Source: Pseudochelatococcus lubricantis (GTDB lineage: Bacteria > Pseudomonadota > Alphaproteobacteria > Rhizobiales > Beijerinckiaceae). From it: a stretch of 64,000 nt of DNA. The stretch covers positions 1,472,800 through 1,536,799 of the forward strand of contig NZ_JBHLXC010000002.1 of assembly GCF_042432495.1 (NCBI RefSeq), read 5' to 3'. This document shows, in pieces, positions 30,566 through 38,617 of the stretch. Within the stretch, counting starts at the first letter, position 1. Every line of letters begins with the position of its first letter. Below the pieces are notes generated by a model. The model saw only the letters and a program-made list of their open reading frames with translations, was not told the DNA's origin and did not search any database. The position numbers and the translations under genes were made by a program.

Positions 30566-32023
30566 ATGGGCCGGGTGGGAAAAGGCGCGACACTCGCGAT
30601 CGAGGTGAGGCCGGCGGGCAAGGAGCCTGTCTTTCTGGCACTTGCCCGCGCCATCGTCGCCGAGATAGAGCGGGGGCGACTGAAACCCGGCGATCCGCTG
30701 CCAGGCACTCGCGCCCTGTCGAAAAGCCTTTCGCTCAACCGCAACACAGTCGATGCCGCCTATCAGGAACTCGTCATGCAAGGCTGGCTCGCGGCCGAGC
30801 CGTCGCGCGGGACCTTCGTCGCCGGCGACCTGCCCGAGTCCGGACGGGCACCAGTCCGCGCCATGCCCGCCGCCGAGGCCGAGGTCGTCTGCGATGCGCG
30901 GCCCATGCTGAGCCTGTCGGACGGCGCGCCCGATCCCCGGCTCGCACCCGTGGCCGCGCTCGGGCGGGCCTTCCGCCGCGCGCTGGCCGCCCCGTCGTTC
31001 CTCGCGGGCGGCGGCTATGGCGATCCGCGCGGCAGCCCGGCCCTGCGCGAGGCTCTCTCGCTCTACCTCAGGGAGGAGCGAGGCCTGACGACGCAAGCCG
31101 GTGACATTCTGATCACGCGCGGCAGCCAGATGGCGCTGTTCCTCGCCGCTGCCGCCGTGGCGGCGGAGCCCGGTTTCGCGATCGCCGTGGAAACGCCAGG
31201 CTATCCGCTTGCGTGGGCGGCCTTCCGCGCCGCCGGTGCGCGCATCGTCGGCGTGCCGGTGGACGAAGGCGGGATCGTGCCCGACGCGCTCGAACGGCTG
31301 GCGGAGCGCGAGCCGCGACTGAAGGCTGTTTACGTCACGCCGCATCATCAATATCCGACCACGGTCACGCTCGGCGCGGCACGGCGGCTGCGGCTCATGG
31401 GGATCGCGCGGCGCTTTCGCCTCACCGTCATCGAGGACGACTACGACCACGAGTACCGTTTCGAGGGGCGGCCGGTGCTGCCGCTGGCTGCGCGGGCGGA
31501 GCCAGACGTCCCCGCGATCCATCTCGGCTCGCTGTCGAAGCTCATCGCTCCCGGTATCCGCATCGGCTATGCGGTCGCGCCCGCCGCTCTCCTGCGGCGA
31601 ATGGCCGACCGGCGCGAAGCCATAGACCGGCAGGGCGATGTGCCGCTGGAGCAGGCTCTCGCCGGAATCATCGCCGATGGCACCCTCGCGCGGCATGCCC
31701 GAAAGGCGCGGCGGATCTACCATGCCCGCCGCGACAGCCTGGCGGCGCTGCTGACGGAGCGCCTCGGCGGTTCAGCCGCGTTCACGCTGCCGGCGGGCGG
31801 GCTCGCCATCTGGCTGCGGCTGCGGCAAAACGCGGAAACCCCGACGGCGGAAAGCTGGGCCGCTAACGCGGCGCGCCTTGGCCTTTCCGTCCTGCCGGGC
31901 GTCCGCTTCGCGCTTGATGTCGCCCGCCCGCCGGAAGCCTTCCGCCTCGGCTTCGCCGGTCTGGACGAAGCCGAACTTGCCCGCGCCGTCGAGCTGTTCG
32001 TTAAAGCCGCGCACCGGGCGTGA
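30566..32023 (+). CDS. MocR/PdxR-type GntR regulator with aminotransferase domain
   Basis: The product has 485 aa. The N-terminal GntR winged helix (~10-85: 'ARAIVAEIERGRLKPGDPLP', 'TRALSKSLSLNRNTVDAAYQ') is joined to a fold-type I aminotransferase-like domain. The PLP lysine is in 'HLGSLSKLIAPGIRIGY', and 'VYVTPHHQYPTTVTLGAARR' and 'VIEDDYDHEYRFEGRPV' are typical of MocR proteins. Such regulators use PLP or a PLP-amine adduct as effector. Here it is divergent from a GATase-yggS operon, and YggS itself handles PLP, so PLP-linked control of that operon is a fair guess. The start is the ATG at 30566; the upstream frame is GC-driven. Confidence 0.9.
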   Translation: MGRVGKGATLAIEVRPAGKEPVFLALARAIVAEIERGRLKPGDPLPGTRALSKSLSLNRNTVDAAYQELVMQGWLAAEPSRGTFVAGDLPESGRAPVRAMPAAEAEVVCDARPMLSLSDGAPDPRLAPVAALGRAFRRALAAPSFLAGGGYGDPRGSPALREALSLYLREERGLTTQAGDILITRGSQMALFLAAAAVAAEPGFAIAVETPGYPLAWAAFRAAGARIVGVPVDEGGIVPDALERLAEREPRLKAVYVTPHHQYPTTVTLGAARRLRLMGIARRFRLTVIEDDYDHEYRFEGRPVLPLAARAEPDVPAIHLGSLSKLIAPGIRIGYAVAPAALLRRMADRREAIDRQGDVPLEQALAGIIADGTLARHARKARRIYHARRDSLAALLTERLGGSAAFTLPAGGLAIWLRLRQNAETPTAESWAANAARLGLSVLPGVRFALDVARPPEAFRLGFAGLDEAELARAVELFVKAAHRA

Positions 32024-32033
32024 CCACCGGCGG

Positions 32034-32528
32034 TCAGTCCTCGCCGTCCCAGTAGTCGACACGGCTGTCCGCGCGCACGGTGAGGTCGACGCGCCTTGCG
32101 GCCTTGTTGCCGCCGGGCGGTGCGCCGGCGAAGACCGTCAGCTTGCCGCTGTCGGGATACTCCATCACATCCGGCTCGTGCATGGTGCTGACCGCGAGAT
32201 ATCTCAGCGGTTCATCGTCGGAAGCGATGAGCTGGTGAGCCGTTTCCGGGCCGCCTGACGGGCAGACGACGACATCGCCCGCGCCTACCGGATAGACCTC
32301 CCCGCCGAAACGCACCGTGCCGGAGCCACTGAGGATGACGAAAAGTTCGTCGTTCGCGTGGTGCGCGTGATAGGGCCATGCCTTCTTGCCGGGCGGCACC
32401 TCGACGTAACGGGCGCCGAGCCTGCGCGCGCCGAGCGGCGCCGCGACCGACGCGAAATGCGCCTCGAAGGAAGCGCCGTGGGACTGGGTGGCGAGAGCAA
32501 GTTCGTCGAGGCGGACAACGGGTCTCAT
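32034..32528 (-). CDS. Single-domain cupin protein
   Basis: This 164-aa cupin has metal-binding motif 1 in 'WPYHAHHANDELFVILSGSG' and motif 2 in 'VVVCPSGGPETAHQLIAS'. One barrel is flanked by short extensions. The function is unknown; proteins of this kind may bind sugars or act as dioxygenase-like sensors. The ATG at 32528 overlaps the stop of the AraC-type regulator by 4 bp, so the two are cotranscribed. The frame extends upstream inside the regulator gene and is not used. Confidence 0.8.
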   Translation of the reverse strand: MRPVVRLDELALATQSHGASFEAHFASVAAPLGARRLGARYVEVPPGKKAWPYHAHHANDELFVILSGSGTVRFGGEVYPVGAGDVVVCPSGGPETAHQLIASDDEPLRYLAVSTMHEPDVMEYPDSGKLTVFAGAPPGGNKAARRVDLTVRADSRVDYWDGED

Positions 32529-33658
32529 GCGGCGGCATCCCGGTTGACGATGGGCCTGCGGGAGTAAGGGCCCCTTCCCGCTTCGGGCGAAATGGCAGCC
32601 GCATCCGCCCCGCCGGAAACCGGCGACCGCGGACACGCCCGATCGCCGTCGCGCGTGTCGCCATGGAAGGCGCCGAAGCGGCGGCGGTAGGCACCGGGCG
32701 TCAGGCCCGTGAGCTTCAGGAACAGCTTGCGGAACGAGGCCGGATCGCCGTAACCGACGTCCCAGCCGATCCGGTCGATGGCGGTGTTCGTGTTTTCCAG
32801 CAGTTCGCGGGCCTTGCCGATACGCAGGTGCTGGCAGTATTCGATCGGCCGCAGGCCCGTGGCGGCGCTGAAGCGCCGCAGAAAGGTCCGCTCCTCAAGG
32901 CCGGCCCGCGCCGCCATGTCGCCGACGGTGATCGCCCGCGTGCCGTTCTCCCGCAGCCAGCGCTGCACCTTCAGGATCGGCCCGTCGCCGTGGTCGAGGC
33001 GCGGTGAGAAGGCAGTGTAGTAACGTTGCTCGCGTCCCGGCGGATCGACGACCAGCAGGCGCGCCGTCTCGAACATAGCAGCGGAATCCAGGAGCCGGTC
33101 GAGGAGATGCAGGCCGAGATCGGTCCACGCCATCAGCCCGCCGGCGGTGACGATGTCGCCGTCATCGATCAGCAGCTTTCCGGCGTCGACGTGCACCGCC
33201 GGGAAGTGCGCAGCGAAGGGCTCGGCATAGATCCAGTGCGTGGTTGCCGTCCGCCCCGCGAGCAGCCCGGTTTCGGCGAGCAGGAACGCGCCGGCACAGA
33301 CGGAGGCGAGGATCGTGCCGTCGGCATGTCTCTCCCGCAGCCAGTCGAGCAGCGACCCGAGGCCGGCGCCCGACGGCGGGCCGCTCGCAAGCGGCGGGTC
33401 GCCCAGGCTCGGCGGCAAGATGATGACGTCGGGACGGCCCTCTCCATCCGGATGCATGTCGAGCACCGTTTCAACCGCCTCGCCGTCCGGCGCGGGGGCG
33501 AGGTGGCTCACCCGCAGCAGCGGCTTGGTCGCGCCGAGGCGGCCGCATGCAAGGCGATCCGCCGTGACGAACAGATCGGTCAGCCCGAGGACGGCGGACA
33601 TCTGCGCGCCCGGGTAAATCAGTATGCCGATATGCCGGGCGCGGTCTGCTGATGCCAT
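32525..33658 (-). CDS. GlxA-type AraC-family regulator with DJ-1/PfpI domain
   Basis: The product has 377 aa. The N-terminal amidotransferase-like domain (~8-190) has 'HIGILIYPGAQMSAVLGLTD', 'ILASVCAGAFLLAETGLLAG' with a Cys at the nucleophile elbow, and 'TATTHWIYAEPFAAHFP'. The C-terminal AraC domain has two helix-turn-helices: 'ITVGDMAARAGLEERTFLRR' and 'AIDRIGWDVGYGDPASFRKL'. This is the GlxA/CdhR class, often controlling catabolism of amines or amidated compounds. It is divergent from an isochorismatase-like hydrolase (113-bp gap with an inverted repeat) and upstream of a cupin gene. A ~45-residue disordered tail follows the AraC domain. Confidence 0.88.
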   Translation of the reverse strand: MASADRARHIGILIYPGAQMSAVLGLTDLFVTADRLACGRLGATKPLLRVSHLAPAPDGEAVETVLDMHPDGEGRPDVIILPPSLGDPPLASGPPSGAGLGSLLDWLRERHADGTILASVCAGAFLLAETGLLAGRTATTHWIYAEPFAAHFPAVHVDAGKLLIDDGDIVTAGGLMAWTDLGLHLLDRLLDSAAMFETARLLVVDPPGREQRYYTAFSPRLDHGDGPILKVQRWLRENGTRAITVGDMAARAGLEERTFLRRFSAATGLRPIEYCQHLRIGKARELLENTNTAIDRIGWDVGYGDPASFRKLFLKLTGLTPGAYRRRFGAFHGDTRDGDRACPRSPVSGGADAAAISPEAGRGPYSRRPIVNRDAAA

Positions 33659-33683
33659 TTGTCGAAAACGCCTCGTTCTTTGT

Positions 33684-33706
33684 CAGGATCGCCAATAGGC
33701 ATCCTG
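33684..33706. promoter_or_regulatory. Inverted repeat between the GlxA-type regulator and the isochorismatase gene
   Basis: Arms CAGGAT (33684-33689) and ATCCTG (33701-33706) are perfectly inverted, with a smaller inner repeat GCC-aata-GGC. The site lies centrally in the divergent gap and is a candidate operator; no protein can be assigned from sequence. Confidence 0.4.
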
Positions 33707-33771
33707 CCATGGCTCGCCTATCCCTACAAGCGTGGAGGAACGCGCCACAGCGCGTATGCAAGGAGGCATTC

Positions 33772-34335
33772 ATGACCAGACGTGCTCTCATTCTCATCGA
33801 TCTGCAGAACGACTATTTTCCGGAAGGCCGGTTTCCGCTGGAAAACATCGACGCCGCTGCCGCCAATGCGGCGCGGCTGCTGGACGCCGCGCGCGCTGGC
33901 GGCGACCTCGTGGTGCATGTGCGCCATGAGTTCGCATCGGCGGACGCGCCCTTCTTCGCGCCGGGTTCCGAAGGTGCGACGATCAACACGGCCGTGGAGC
34001 CCGGCGATGGCGAGACCGTCGTGCTCAAGCACGCGGTCAACGCATTTCGCGGCACGGACCTGAAGGACGTGCTCGACCGTAACGGCGTCAGCGACGTGAC
34101 GATTGCGGGTGCGATGAGTCATATGTGCGTCGAGGCAGCCGCGCGCGCCGCCGCCGACTACGGCTATACCACCACGGTCGTTCACGATGCGGTCGCCACG
34201 CGGGACCTGAACTTCAACGACACGACCATTCCGGCGGCGCAGGTTCATGCCGCCTCCATGGCGGCACTGGGCTTCGCCTACGCCACCCTGCGGTCGACCG
34301 ACGAATACTTGACTGCCGAAAGCCCGGCGGCCTGA
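33772..34335 (+). CDS. Isochorismatase-like cysteine hydrolase
   Basis: This 187-aa member of the isochorismatase/nicotinamidase superfamily has the catalytic set in view: Asp in 'ALILIDLQNDYFPEG', Lys in 'VVLKHAVNAFRGTDL', Cys in 'AGAMSHMCVEAAARAA'. The substrate is probably an amide (nicotinamide-like, ureido- or N-carbamoyl compound) and is not defined. A full AAGGAGG ribosome site (33760-33766) marks the ATG at 33772. It is monocistronic and closed by a strong terminator. The divergent GlxA-type regulator is the likely controller. Confidence 0.9.
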   Translation: MTRRALILIDLQNDYFPEGRFPLENIDAAAANAARLLDAARAGGDLVVHVRHEFASADAPFFAPGSEGATINTAVEPGDGETVVLKHAVNAFRGTDLKDVLDRNGVSDVTIAGAMSHMCVEAAARAAADYGYTTTVVHDAVATRDLNFNDTTIPAAQVHAASMAALGFAYATLRSTDEYLTAESPAA

Positions 34336-34364
34336 CGCGACCATCGCTGCTGGCTGACAATCTG

Positions 34365-34402
34365 GATGCGCCCGGCCATCGAGCCGGGCGCATCTGTTTT
34401 TC
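34365..34402 (+). terminator. Rho-independent terminator after the cysteine hydrolase gene
   Basis: A perfect 12-bp stem (GATGCGCCCGGC at 34365-34376, GCCGGGCGCATC at 34383-34394) with a 6-nt loop is followed by TGTTTTT. It starts 30 bp after the stop codon. Confidence 0.92.
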
Positions 34403-34768
34403 CGCACCCCCCGGCCCGGAAGGCAAGCTCTTTCCGCACGCGACCGAATCCGACTTTTCTCTATATTGCAGTAATTTATAGCTTGCCTGTTTGAATTTTC
34501 AGGTCGTTGTATTTCAATTCCGCGCCGAGCGATTTTTGATATAAATCAAGACAATAAGGAAAATTTTATATTTTCTCACGTATTACATTACCTGTAAATG
34601 ATCTATTCGTGTCTCACAGATGTCACTTAAATGACATAGAAATATTGACAGCCGCCTCCGAGAGCTGTGCGGCGGCGCCCGCGAAGAAAAGCCGGCCGGT
34701 TCTTGCGATATCGCCGGCTCGTCGGGAGCTTCGCAACGTCCAACCGCTTCTAAGATGGAAAAACGATC
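34403..34768 (+). promoter_or_regulatory. AT-rich leader upstream of pstS with a large palindrome
   Basis: This 366-bp stretch has no gene. From about 34450 to 34650 it is strikingly A+T-rich compared with the window. At 34620-34637 lies an 18-bp palindrome with one pair of mismatches: ATGTCA, six inner bases, then TGACAT. It contains half-sites that resemble the TGTCA core of PHO boxes. I could not align two CTGTCAT repeats at the 11-bp spacing expected of a classical PHO box. PhoB control of pstS is expected from known biology, but the site here is only a candidate. Confidence 0.45.
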
Positions 34769-35800
34769 ATGAAGAACGCATTTCGGGCGAGCCTTGCCGC
34801 TCTTGCCGTTGCCGGCGTGTTTGTTGCTAACGGCGCCCTGGCCCAGAGCCGGGACACCATCCAGATCGCAGGGTCGTCTACTGTTCTGCCTTTCGCGTCG
34901 ATCGTCGCCGAGGAATTCAGCGCGGCCTTCCCGCAGTTCAAGACGCCCGTCGTCGCCTCCGGCGGCACGGGCGGCGGCCTGCGCCAGTTCTGCGAGGGCG
35001 TGAGCCCCAGCACCATCGACATCGCCAACGCCTCGCGCCGCATCCGCGCCGGCGAGGTCGAGACGTGCAACAAGAACGGCGTCAACGACATCCGCGAAGT
35101 CCAGATCGGCTATGACGGCATCGTCTTCGCCGTCTCGATCAACAAGGGCGATTTCAAGCTTGAGCCGGTCCACGTCTACAAGGCCATCGCGGCCCAGCTC
35201 TACATCGACGGCAAGTGGGTTCCCAACCCCTACAAGAGCTGGAAGCAGGTCGACGCCTCGCTTCCCGACCAGCCGATCGCGCTTGCCATTCCCGCCTCCA
35301 ATCACGGCACCCGCGAGGTGTTCGAGGAGCGCGTGATCGCCGCCGGCTTCAAGGCGAGCAACCCGCCGAAGGATGCGCCTAAAGATGCGCAGACCGCTTT
35401 CCGCAAGGACGTGGTCATCGAGATCGCCGGCGACTACACCGAGACGCTGGCGCGCCTGCAGTCCGACCCCAACACGGTCGGCGTTTTCGGCCTGTCGTTC
35501 TATGACCAGAACCGCGACACGCTGAAGGTCGCCACCGTCTCCGGCATCGAGCCGACACTGGAAACCATCGCCGCCGGCAAGTATCCCGTGTCGCGTCCTC
35601 TCTTCTTCTATGTCAAGGGCGAGCACATCGGCGTCGTGCCCGGCATCGACGAATACGTCGCGTTCTTCCTGTCGCCGGAGATCGCCGGCGTTGGCGGCCG
35701 CCTCGAGTCCGCCGGCCTGATCCCGGCTCCGGCCGCGGAGACCGCCGGGTTCCTCGCATCATTCAAGGCGGGCAAGAGCCTCAAGGCTTCCGACCTCTGA
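34769..35800 (+). CDS. pstS: Phosphate ABC transporter, periplasmic binding protein PstS
   Basis: This 343-aa phosphate-binding protein starts with a signal peptide (MKNAFRASLAALAVAGVFVA, cleavage at 'ALAQS'). The phosphate-binding loops are clear: 'IQIAGSSTVLPFASIVAEEF', 'VASGGTGGGLRQFCEGV', 'IDIANASRRI', 'ASNHGTREVFEERV'. It delivers inorganic phosphate to PstCA in the inner membrane. It is the first gene of pstS-pstC-pstA-pstB, with a 77-bp gap to pstC that holds a hairpin, which may allow more PstS than permease to be made. Confidence 0.96.
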   Translation: MKNAFRASLAALAVAGVFVANGALAQSRDTIQIAGSSTVLPFASIVAEEFSAAFPQFKTPVVASGGTGGGLRQFCEGVSPSTIDIANASRRIRAGEVETCNKNGVNDIREVQIGYDGIVFAVSINKGDFKLEPVHVYKAIAAQLYIDGKWVPNPYKSWKQVDASLPDQPIALAIPASNHGTREVFEERVIAAGFKASNPPKDAPKDAQTAFRKDVVIEIAGDYTETLARLQSDPNTVGVFGLSFYDQNRDTLKVATVSGIEPTLETIAAGKYPVSRPLFFYVKGEHIGVVPGIDEYVAFFLSPEIAGVGGRLESAGLIPAPAAETAGFLASFKAGKSLKASDL

Positions 35801-35811
35801 GTCATTCCCGG

Positions 35812-35836
35812 AGGCGGCGGATATCCTCCGCCGCCT
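35812..35836 (+). terminator. Intercistronic hairpin between pstS and pstC
   Basis: A perfect 10-bp GC-rich stem (AGGCGGCGGA at 35812-35821, TCCGCCGCCT at 35827-35836) with a 5-nt loop lies 11 bp after the pstS stop. There is no T run, so it is more likely an mRNA-stabilising or partial attenuating hairpin than a full terminator. Confidence 0.65.
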
Positions 35837-35847
35837 TCCCACCGCGC

Positions 35848-35875
35848 ACGAAAAGACAAGAACGAAAAGACAAGA
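35848..35875 (+). repeat. 14-bp tandem repeat directly before the pstC start
   Basis: ACGAAAAGACAAGA occurs twice in a row (35848-35861 and 35862-35875), and the third copy is cut off by the GTG start at 35878. The repeat fills the place where a ribosome site is expected; no good Shine-Dalgarno sequence is present. Confidence 0.85.
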
Positions 35876-35877
35876 AC

Positions 35878-37251
35878 GTGATCCCCCTCCTCGTCGCCGC
35901 GCTGCTTCTCGTTCTCATGGGTATCGCCTACACGCAGGGCTTCTCGCGCAGCCGGGCGATCGCCGCGACGGGCGTGCGTCTGCATTCGCGCCCCGCCTAC
36001 CACGGCTCCCTCGTCGCCATTCGGTGTCTCCTGCCCGCGCTCCTCGTCCTCGGGCTGTGGGTGCTGTTCGGGCCGGGGATGACGCGCGCCTTCATCGTCG
36101 CGCAACTACCGCCGGACGTCGCGGCCCTGGACGAGCCCGCATTCCTCACCGCTGTCCGGCGTATCGAGGCCATTGCCTCGGGCTTCGGCGTCGCCGGGCA
36201 GGTGCAGCCGTATGAGGCGGCAGCCGGCGAGGCGGTGCGCCGGTTCCATACCTTCGCGCTTCTGGTCGTCATGGCCGCCGCTGCCGGCGTCGGCATTCTC
36301 GGCCTGCTGGCGGCGCTGCGGCGCATTTCGCCCACGCTGCGGGCGCGCAACAAGGTCGAGTCCGTGGTCAGGGTGCTGCTGCTCGCCTGTTCCGCCCTCG
36401 CGATCCTCACCACGGTCGGCATCGTGGTTTCGCTCTTCAACGAGGCGTTCCGCTTCTTCAGTTTCGTCGCGCCGGCGGATTTCTTCTTCGGCACGGTCTG
36501 GAATCCGGGCTTTGCCACTACCGGCACGGCGGCGATCGGGGAATACGGCCTGCTGCCGCTGCTGTGGGGCACGGTGATGATCGCGATCATCGCCATGCTC
36601 GTCGCCATCCCCGTCGGGCTCATGACGGCAATCTACCTGTCGCAATATGCCTCCACCCGCCTGCGGAACGTGGCGAAGCCGATCGTCGAGGTGCTCGCGG
36701 GCATCCCCACCATCGTCTACGGCTTTTTTGCGCTGGTGACGGTGGGGCCGTTCCTGTCTGACACGGGCGCCGCCATCGGCCTCGACATCCGCGCTACCAG
36801 CGCCCTGACAGCGGGGCTCGTGATGGGGATCATGATCATCCCCTTCGTCTCTTCGCTGTCGGACGACATCATGCGCCAGGTGCCGCTGTCGCTGCGCGAC
36901 GGCTCGCTGGGGCTTGGCGCAACGGAATCAGAAACCATCCGCCGGGTGTTGCTGCCCGCTGCGCTTCCCGGTATCGTCGGGGCGCTGCTTCTGGCGATCA
37001 GCCGGGCTATCGGCGAGACGATGATCGTCGTGCTCGCGGCCGGCAACAGCCCGGTCCTGCGTTTCAATCCGGCGGAGCCGGTTTCCACCATCACCGTCAC
37101 GATCGTCAACCAGTTGACGGGCGACGCCGATTTCGCCGGTCCGCAGTCGCTTGTCGCCTTCGCGCTCGGCCTCACCCTCTTCGTGATGACGCTGCTGCTC
37201 AACATGGTCGCTCTTTACATCGTCCGCCGTTTCCGGGAGCAATACGAGTAA
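35878..37251 (+). CDS. pstC: Phosphate ABC transporter permease PstC
   Basis: This 457-aa inner-membrane permease has an N-terminal extension of about 170 residues with three extra helices and a soluble part, as usual in alphaproteobacteria. The canonical permease core starts near residue 175. The ABC-permease signature is 'SLGLGATESETIRRVLLPAA' followed by 'LPGIVGALLLAISRAIGETM', and another core segment is 'VEVLAGIPTIVYGFFALVTV'. The GTG at 35878 starts it; no ATG lies between it and the preceding repeat. pstA begins 1 bp after the stop. Confidence 0.94.
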   Translation: MIPLLVAALLLVLMGIAYTQGFSRSRAIAATGVRLHSRPAYHGSLVAIRCLLPALLVLGLWVLFGPGMTRAFIVAQLPPDVAALDEPAFLTAVRRIEAIASGFGVAGQVQPYEAAAGEAVRRFHTFALLVVMAAAAGVGILGLLAALRRISPTLRARNKVESVVRVLLLACSALAILTTVGIVVSLFNEAFRFFSFVAPADFFFGTVWNPGFATTGTAAIGEYGLLPLLWGTVMIAIIAMLVAIPVGLMTAIYLSQYASTRLRNVAKPIVEVLAGIPTIVYGFFALVTVGPFLSDTGAAIGLDIRATSALTAGLVMGIMIIPFVSSLSDDIMRQVPLSLRDGSLGLGATESETIRRVLLPAALPGIVGALLLAISRAIGETMIVVLAAGNSPVLRFNPAEPVSTITVTIVNQLTGDADFAGPQSLVAFALGLTLFVMTLLLNMVALYIVRRFREQYE

Positions 37252-37252
37252 A

Positions 37253-38617
37253 ATGGCCGATATCGCCGTCGATATAGCCGAGCTGGCCAACCGCCGGCGC
37301 CTGTGCGTCAGGGCCAGCCTTTCCCGCCGGCATCTCATCGAGCGCCTGTTCCGGGCCGGGGGCCTCACCGCCATCGTCATCGCGCTGGGCCTCGTGGCGA
37401 CCCTTTTCGGGATGATGGCCTCCAAGGGCGCGCCCGCCTTCATGCAGGCCACGCTGTCGCTCGACGTCACCTTCGATCCCGCGGTCATCACCGTCGCGCC
37501 GCCTCCCGCGCGCGCTGCCGGGCAATCCGAGGCCGACTATCGGGCCGCCATGCTCGTCTGGCAGCGGCAGGTGACGCTCGCGAACTGGAGCGCCATCGTC
37601 GAGACTGCCGTGCGCAACGCCGCGCCTCCGGGCTTCGAGATCGACAGGCGAGGCGCGCTCGCGCTGGTCGAGACCAACGAGCGACACCGGCTGCGCGACA
37701 TGTTCGTGGCCGATCCCGGCCTGCTCGGACAGACGGTGCGGGTCGACATGCTGGCCTCCGCCAATACGGACAACTGGCTCAAGGGCACCATCAACCGGGC
37801 GTTGCCGGACTCGCGCCAGCAGCTTTCCCGGCAGACGCGCACGCTCGCCGACACCCTGCTCGCGGAAGGCAAGATCCGCTTCGCGTTCGCGTGGCACCTC
37901 TTCACCAACACGGATTCGCGTTCCGCGCCGGCGGCGGCCGGGCTTGCGGGGGCGTTCGTCGGCTCGCTCTACATGATGCTGATCGTCATCGCCCTCGCCG
38001 TGCCGATCGGCGTCGCGAGCGCCATCTACCTTGAGGAATTCGCGCTCCGGCACCGCGTCACCGATCTCATCGAGGTCAACATCAACAATCTGGCCGCGGT
38101 CCCCTCCATCGTCTTCGGTCTGCTGGGCGCGGCGGTGTTCATCCGCTACTTCGGCCTGCCCATGTCCGCGCCCGTCGTCGGCGGGCTGGTGCTGACGCTG
38201 ATGACGCTGCCCACCATCATCATCGCCACCCGCTCGGCGCTGCGGGCCGTGCCGCTCTCCCTGCGGCAGGCGGCGCTCGCTGTCGGCGCGTCGCCCACGC
38301 AGACGGTGTTTCACCATGTGCTGCCGGTCACCTTCCCGGCGATCCTCACCTCCGCCATCATCGGCGTGGCGCAGGCGCTGGGCGAGACGGCGCCGCTGCT
38401 CCTGATCGGCATGAACGCCTTCGTGGCCTCCATTCCGGCGACGCCGTTCGACCAGTCCAGCGCCCTGCCGGCGCAGATTTATCTGTGGCAGGGCAACGAG
38501 AACCGCAATTTCTTCGAGGCCCGCACCTCGGCGGCCATCATGGTGCTCCTCGGCCTGATGATCACCCTGAACGCGCTCGCCATCTTCCTGCGCACACGAC
38601 TGGAGCGTCGCGTATGA
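37253..38617 (+). CDS. pstA: Phosphate ABC transporter permease PstA (with DUF3333 extension)
   Basis: The product has 454 aa. The first helix (~35-60) is followed by a ~165-residue periplasmic insert of the DUF3333 type ('VWQRQVTLANWSAIVETAVR', 'TDNWLKGTINRALPDSRQQL'). The six-helix permease core begins near residue 230, with the signature 'ALAVGASPTQTVFHHVLPVT' and 'IGVAQALGETAPLLLIGMNA'. It pairs with PstC as the phosphate channel. It overlaps pstB by 4 bp (ATGA). Confidence 0.94.
   Translation: MADIAVDIAELANRRRLCVRASLSRRHLIERLFRAGGLTAIVIALGLVATLFGMMASKGAPAFMQATLSLDVTFDPAVITVAPPPARAAGQSEADYRAAMLVWQRQVTLANWSAIVETAVRNAAPPGFEIDRRGALALVETNERHRLRDMFVADPGLLGQTVRVDMLASANTDNWLKGTINRALPDSRQQLSRQTRTLADTLLAEGKIRFAFAWHLFTNTDSRSAPAAAGLAGAFVGSLYMMLIVIALAVPIGVASAIYLEEFALRHRVTDLIEVNINNLAAVPSIVFGLLGAAVFIRYFGLPMSAPVVGGLVLTLMTLPTIIIATRSALRAVPLSLRQAALAVGASPTQTVFHHVLPVTFPAILTSAIIGVAQALGETAPLLLIGMNAFVASIPATPFDQSSALPAQIYLWQGNENRNFFEARTSAAIMVLLGLMITLNALAIFLRTRLERRV

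Noticed and set aside
34595..34660. Classical PHO box before pstS
   Set aside because: TGTCA-like cores are present, but I could not align two CTGTCAT repeats at 11-bp spacing on either strand. Only an AT-rich leader with a palindrome is reported.
35812..35836. Full terminator after pstS
   Set aside because: The stem is strong, but no T run follows and pstC-pstA-pstB continue on the same strand, so it is listed only as an intercistronic hairpin.
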